Positions 5,273-8,393 of a DNA stretch of 8,393 bases are shown piece after piece; positions within the stretch are counted from its first letter, which is position 1; each line of letters begins with the position of its first letter. Made by a program: the position numbers and the translations under genes. The stretch comes from Burkholderiales bacterium (GTDB lineage Bacteria > Pseudomonadota > Gammaproteobacteria > Burkholderiales > Usitatibacteraceae): assembly GCA_025936275.1 (NCBI GenBank), contig JAICTR010000099.1, forward strand, positions 1-8,393. The letters are read 5' to 3'. The notes beneath the pieces were generated by a model. It did no database searches, was not told where the DNA came from, and saw nothing but the letters and a program-made list of their open reading frames with translations.

Positions 5273-6871
5273 ATGAGCGCCATCGCCCACCCTCACGACC
5301 ATTCCCACGGCGAAGCCCACGAGCACCACGGGCCGCCCCGCGGCATCACGCGCTGGCTCTACACCACGAACCACAAGGACATCGGGACGATGTACCTGGT
5401 GTTCTCGTGCATCATGTTCTTCGCCGGCGGCAGCATGGCGATGATGATCCGCGCCGAGCTCTTCGAGCCCGGCCTGCAGCTCTTCAACCCGCAGTTCTTC
5501 AACTCGCTCACCACCATCCACGGGCTGGTGATGATCTTCGGCGCGATCATGCCGGCGTTCGTGGGCCTCGCGAACTGGCTGATCCCGATGCAGATCGGCG
5601 CCGCCGACATGGCTTTCCCGCGGCTCAACAACTGGAGCTTCTGGCTGCTGGTGCCGGCCTCGGTCCTCCTGATCTCGGGCTTCTTCGTCCCCGGCGGCGC
5701 CATCGCCTCGGGCTGGACGCTCTATCCGCCGCTCTCGATCCAGCAGGGCATCTCGATGGACATGTCGATCCTCGCGATCCACATGATGGGCGCCTCCTCG
5801 ATCATGGGCTCGATCAACATCATCACGACCATCCTCAACATGCGCGCGCCGGGCATGACGCTCATGAAGATGCCGATGTTCGTGTGGGCGTGGCTCATCA
5901 CCGCCTACCTGCTGATCGCGGTGATGCCGGTGCTCGCGGGCGCGATCACGATGCTGCTCTTCGACCGCCACTTCGGCACCAGCTTCTTCAACGCGGCGGG
6001 CGGCGGCGATCCGACGATGTTCCTGCACATCTTCTGGTTCTTCGGCCACCCGGAGGTGTACATCATGATCCTGCCGGCGTTCGGGATCGTCTCGCAGATC
6101 ATCCCGGCCTTCGCGCGCAAGCCCCTGTTCGGCTACGCGTCGATGGTGTACGCCACGGCGTCGATCGCGATCCTCTCCTTCATCGTGTGGGGCCACCACA
6201 TGTTCACGGTCGGCATGCCGGCCGCGGGCAACCTGTTCTTCATGTACGCGACCATCCTGATCGCGGTGCCCACGGGCGTGAAGGTGTTCAACTGGATCTC
6301 GACCATGTGGCGCGGCTCGATGACCTTCGAGACCCCGATGCTGTTCGCGATCGGCTTCATATTCCTGTTCACGATCGGAGGCTTCTCGGGCCTGGTGCTG
6401 GCGCTCGCCCCGGTGGACATCACGCTGCACAACACGTACTACGTCGTGGCGCATTTCCACTACGTGCTCGTCTCCGGCGCCCTCTTCGCGATCATCGGCG
6501 CGGTGTATTTCTGGCTGCCGAAGTGGACCGGCAACATGTACAACGAGACCCTCGGCAAGTGGCACTTCTGGCTGTCGATGATCGGCTTCAACGTGCTCTT
6601 CTTCCCGCAGCACTTCCTGGGCCTCGCGGGCATGCCGCGCCGCATCCCGGACTACGCGCTGCAATTCGCGGAATGGAACATGATCTCGTCGATCGGCGCG
6701 TTCATCTTCGGCTTCACGCAGCTGATCTTCCTCTACAACGTGATCACGACGATCCGCTCGGGCAAGCCCGCGGAGCAGAAGCCGTGGGAGGGCGCGGACT
6801 CGCTCGAGTGGACGCACCTGCCCACGCCGGCGCCGTACCACACGTTCGAAGTGCAGCCGGTCATCAAGTAA
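5273..6871 (+). CDS. coxA: Cytochrome c oxidase subunit I (aa3-type)
   Basis: This is the catalytic, proton-pumping subunit that reduces O2 to water in the inner membrane, with about twelve membrane helices. The ATG at 5273 has GGAG five bases upstream; the protein has 532 residues. Residue matching to the heme-copper oxidase family gives the low-spin heme a ligands His83 and His396, the heme a3 ligand His394 (AHFHYV), and the CuB ligands His259, His308 and His309. Tyr263 (GHPEVY) would form the His-Tyr cross-link. Glu261 and Asp112 (ADMAFPRLNN) of the D channel and Lys337 (PTGVKVFNW) of the K channel are present, so it is an A1-type pump. The N-terminal tail is His-rich: seven His within residues 6-19. 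An equivalent name is ctaD. It is followed by a heptamer repeat and a tiny membrane-protein gene. Confidence 0.98.
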   Translation: MSAIAHPHDHSHGEAHEHHGPPRGITRWLYTTNHKDIGTMYLVFSCIMFFAGGSMAMMIRAELFEPGLQLFNPQFFNSLTTIHGLVMIFGAIMPAFVGLANWLIPMQIGAADMAFPRLNNWSFWLLVPASVLLISGFFVPGGAIASGWTLYPPLSIQQGISMDMSILAIHMMGASSIMGSINIITTILNMRAPGMTLMKMPMFVWAWLITAYLLIAVMPVLAGAITMLLFDRHFGTSFFNAAGGGDPTMFLHIFWFFGHPEVYIMILPAFGIVSQIIPAFARKPLFGYASMVYATASIAILSFIVWGHHMFTVGMPAAGNLFFMYATILIAVPTGVKVFNWISTMWRGSMTFETPMLFAIGFIFLFTIGGFSGLVLALAPVDITLHNTYYVVAHFHYVLVSGALFAIIGAVYFWLPKWTGNMYNETLGKWHFWLSMIGFNVLFFPQHFLGLAGMPRRIPDYALQFAEWNMISSIGAFIFGFTQLIFLYNVITTIRSGKPAEQKPWEGADSLEWTHLPTPAPYHTFEVQPVIK

Positions 6872-6899
6872 GGCGCGAGGCGCGAGGCACGAGGGGCAA
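6872..6899 (+). repeat. Four-copy imperfect heptamer tandem repeat before the small cox gene
   Basis: Four consecutive 7-mers fill the coxA-downstream gap: GGCGCGA, GGCGCGA, GGCACGA and GGGGCAA. The first two are identical, and the last two diverge by one and by two to three bases. The array creates GAGG three times (6877, 6884 and 6891), and the last, as GAGGGG at 6891-6896, lies six bases before the GTG of the next gene as a plausible ribosome-binding site. The period is seen directly; any role in translation or slippage is inferred. Confidence 0.6.
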
Positions 6900-6902
6900 G
6901 CG

Positions 6903-7004
6903 GTGCAAAAGCAAAGGCGCAACGCGCTCATCACGGCGGTCCTGCTGGCCCTCATGGCCATCGGGATCTATGCCGTGGTCGTCGTGAAGTACATGGTGCA
7001 TTGA
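6903..7004 (+). CDS. Small membrane protein, putative cytochrome oxidase small assembly protein
   Basis: A 33-residue open frame starting at GTG (6903), with GAGGGG six bases upstream, and ending at TGA (7002-7004). The product begins with a basic stretch (MQKQRRNAL) followed by one hydrophobic helix (about residues 9-28) and the tail KYMVH. The basic N-terminus predicts an N-in orientation. In betaproteobacterial cox operons a very short single-helix protein commonly sits between coxA and ctaG and is annotated as a cytochrome oxidase small assembly protein; position and layout match, but the sequence is too short to prove membership. Its stop shares one base with the ctaG ATG (TGATG), so the two are probably translated together. 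Its biochemical role is not established to my knowledge. Confidence 0.72.
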   Translation: MQKQRRNALITAVLLALMAIGIYAVVVVKYMVH

Positions 7005-7543
7005 TGAGCGTCCCGGCGAACGACGTGGCACTGCGCAACCGCGACTTGATGAGGAAGCTCCTCGTCGTCTGCGGCGGCATGCTCGCGTTCGCCTTCGCGA
7101 TGGTGCCCATGTATCGCCAGATCTGCGACGCGATCGGCATCTCGCAGCAGCGCGCCGTCATCGCCGCCACCAGCACCCAGGTGGATACCAGCCGCGACAT
7201 CAAGGTCGAGCTGCTCGCATCGACGGCGGGCCTGCCGTGGAAGTTCGAGGCGCTGGACCGCGTCGTCACGCTGCATCCCGGCGAGCTTCACACCGTGCGC
7301 TACCAGGTCGTGAATACGCTCGGCCGTGCCGTGACGGCGCAGGCCGTGATGAGCACCGCACCCGCCCTCGCGATGCGCTACATCGAGAAGCAGGAATGCT
7401 TCTGCTTCAAGACGCAGACGCTGCAGCCGGGCGAGTCGCGCGAGATGCCCGTCGTCTTCCGCGTGAAGCGCGATGCGCCGGCGGACCTCACGACGATCTC
7501 GCTCTCCTACAGCTTCATGGAAGCACCGGGAGGCGCCACGTGA
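7004..7543 (+). CDS. ctaG: Cytochrome c oxidase assembly protein CtaG/Cox11
   Basis: Cox11/CtaG is a membrane-anchored copper chaperone that delivers copper to the CuB site of subunit I. The ATG at 7004 is preferred over the TTG one codon upstream because it overlaps the preceding stop (TGATG); the protein has 179 residues, usual for the family. There is one N-terminal membrane helix (about 17-37) followed by a conserved cysteine, Cys41 (YRQICDAIG). A periplasmic immunoglobulin-like domain carries the copper-binding CFCF motif, with Cys132 and Cys134 (ECFCF), then QTLQPGE and SLSYSFME near the end. Its position directly after coxA suits its client. The last four bases overlap the start of the DUF2970 gene (GTGA). 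Confidence 0.94.
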   Translation: MSVPANDVALRNRDLMRKLLVVCGGMLAFAFAMVPMYRQICDAIGISQQRAVIAATSTQVDTSRDIKVELLASTAGLPWKFEALDRVVTLHPGELHTVRYQVVNTLGRAVTAQAVMSTAPALAMRYIEKQECFCFKTQTLQPGESREMPVVFRVKRDAPADLTTISLSYSFMEAPGGAT

Positions 7544-7719
7544 AGCTCGCGCGCGCGTTCAAGGCGGTGTTCTGGAGTTTCCTCGGCGTGCGCAAGCGCG
7601 CCAACTACGAATCGGATTCGCAGGCGTTGAAGCCGCAGCACGTGATCGCGGCGGGGCTCGTGAGCGCGGTGGTGTTCGTGCTCGTGCTGTTCGCCGTCGT
7701 GAAGCTCGTGACGCGTTAA
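7540..7719 (+). CDS. DUF2970 family small membrane protein
   Basis: A 59-residue protein starting at a GTG (7540) that overlaps the ctaG stop. It has an amphipathic, basic N-terminal region with FWSFLGVRKRANYESD (11-26), a short LKPQHVIAAGL segment (30-40) and one C-terminal membrane helix (about 36-56). The pattern of GVRKR...YE followed by LKP.HVI.AG fits DUF2970, a proteobacterial family of unknown function often placed between ctaG and coxC. The overlap with ctaG and the 18-base gap to coxC support co-expression with the oxidase. A role in assembly or stabilisation of the complex is inferred from position only. No metal-binding or catalytic residues are seen (no Cys; a single His at 34). 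Confidence 0.85.
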   Translation: MKLARAFKAVFWSFLGVRKRANYESDSQALKPQHVIAAGLVSAVVFVLVLFAVVKLVTR

Positions 7720-7737
7720 TACCAAAAGGGAAAGACC

Positions 7738-8393
7738 GTGGCCAACACACACACAAGCGGTTACTACTTCGCACCCCCGTCCCACTGGCCCGTCGTGGGA
7801 TCGCTGGCGCTCTTCCTGCTCGCGATCGGCGCCGTGCTGCTCTTCAACAGCTACGGCATCGGCTGGGTCCCCTTCGGCGCGGGCTTCTTCGTGCTGGTGT
7901 ACATGCTGTTCGGCTGGTTCGGCACGGTGATCCACGAGAGCGAGGGCGGCCTCTTCAACAAGCAGGTGGACATGTCCTTCCGTTGGGCCATGAGCTGGTT
8001 CATCTTCTCGGAGGTCATGTTCTTCGGCGCCTTCTTCGGCGCGCTCTACTACGCACGCGTGTACTCCCTGCCGTGGCTGGGAGATCCGGAGAACAAGCTG
8101 CTGTGGCCCGATTTCGCCGCGCACTGGCCCTCGGCCGGGCCGTACCGCCCGGCGGAGTTCACGCCCATGCACGCGTTCGGCATCCCGGCGATCAATACGC
8201 TGCTGCTGCTCTCCTCGGGCGTGACGGTCACGTGGGCGCACTGGGCGCTCAAGCGCAACGACCGCCGCAACCTGATCTTCGGCCTGTCGCTCACGATCAT
8301 GCTGGGCCTGATCTTCCTCTTCCTGCAGGGGTACGAATACAGCCACGCCTACTCGGAGCTGAACCTGAAGCTCTCCACGGGCGTGTTCGGGTC
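7738..8393 (+). CDS. coxC: Cytochrome c oxidase subunit III, 3' end missing
   Basis: Subunit III is the metal-free membrane subunit that stabilises the oxidase core and helps proton uptake into the D channel. The frame starts at GTG 7738, preceded by AAGG eight bases upstream, and stays open to the window end, giving 218 complete codons. It begins MANTHTSGYYFAPPSHWPVVGS, where YYFAPPSHWP is typical of betaproteobacterial CoxC. Membrane helices appear near 17-36, 43-63, 83-107, 150-171 and 177-199. Conserved sites include IHESEGG (65-71), FRWAMSWFIFSEVMFF with buried Glu92, the HAFGIPAINTLLLLSSG region (145-161) and QGYEY (197-201). The last 60-70 residues should lie beyond the window. The position after ctaG and DUF2970 is the standard betaproteobacterial order. 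Also called ctaE. Confidence 0.95.
   Translation, partial: MANTHTSGYYFAPPSHWPVVGSLALFLLAIGAVLLFNSYGIGWVPFGAGFFVLVYMLFGWFGTVIHESEGGLFNKQVDMSFRWAMSWFIFSEVMFFGAFFGALYYARVYSLPWLGDPENKLLWPDFAAHWPSAGPYRPAEFTPMHAFGIPAINTLLLLSSGVTVTWAHWALKRNDRRNLIFGLSLTIMLGLIFLFLQGYEYSHAYSELNLKLSTGVFG

Noticed and set aside
3938..6961. Very long antisense open frame (1007 codons) across coxB and coxA
   Set aside because: It is the complement of two well-supported oxidase genes. Its composition is dominated by Arg, His, Asp, Glu, Val and Ala in repetitive mixtures, as expected from GC-biased third positions, and it has no recognisable domain.
4132..6987. Long second + strand frame (951 codons) through coxB-coxA
   Set aside because: Arg/Ala/Gly/His-rich shadow frame overlapping conserved genes, with no plausible start or domain.
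1..8393. Defence system, prophage, CRISPR array, integron or other mobile cargo
   Set aside because: No spaced repeats, integrase, transposase, toxin-antitoxin pair or composition shift was seen; all genes belong to conserved housekeeping or respiratory families.

Overview
This 8.4 kb, GC-rich window looks like ordinary core chromosome of a betaproteobacterium; I cannot fix the order or genus. The grounds are the block pilC-pilD-coaE-zapD-yacG, a caa3-like CoxB with a fused cytochrome c domain, and a cox cluster that carries DUF2244, a very small membrane protein and DUF2970. All genes read on the + strand. No RNA gene, insertion sequence, phage gene or CRISPR array was seen.

Left part (1-3412): the 3' two-thirds of pilC (type IV pilus inner-membrane platform) is followed by a strong GNRA-loop hairpin, then pilD (prepilin peptidase). 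pilD overlaps coaE (last step of coenzyme A synthesis) by an ATGA junction. After a 61 bp gap with a good sigma70-like promoter come zapD (FtsZ-ring bundling) and yacG (zinc-binding gyrase inhibitor), 4 bp apart.

Right part (3413-8393): a 71 bp gap holds a hairpin that overlaps a predicted promoter. The aerobic cytochrome c oxidase cluster follows: DUF2244 membrane protein, coxB (CuA subunit fused to cytochrome c), coxA (heme a/heme a3-CuB subunit), a 33-residue membrane peptide, ctaG/cox11 (CuB insertion), DUF2970, and coxC (subunit III, cut by the window end). Gaps are 0-33 bp, and the peptide, ctaG and DUF2970 overlap end to end. This suggests one transcript that makes the enzyme core together with assembly factors. 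Every metal-ligand and proton-channel residue I could place in CoxA is present, so the enzyme looks like a functional A1-type aa3 oxidase.

I found no clear new biological system. The points most worth a second look are the conserved but poorly understood small membrane proteins in the cox operon (DUF2244, the 33-residue peptide, DUF2970), a heptamer tandem repeat carrying Shine-Dalgarno-like motifs, and two promoter-overlapping inverted repeats. The very long open frames on the opposite strand, and in the second + frame, across coxB-coxA are GC-rich shadows.
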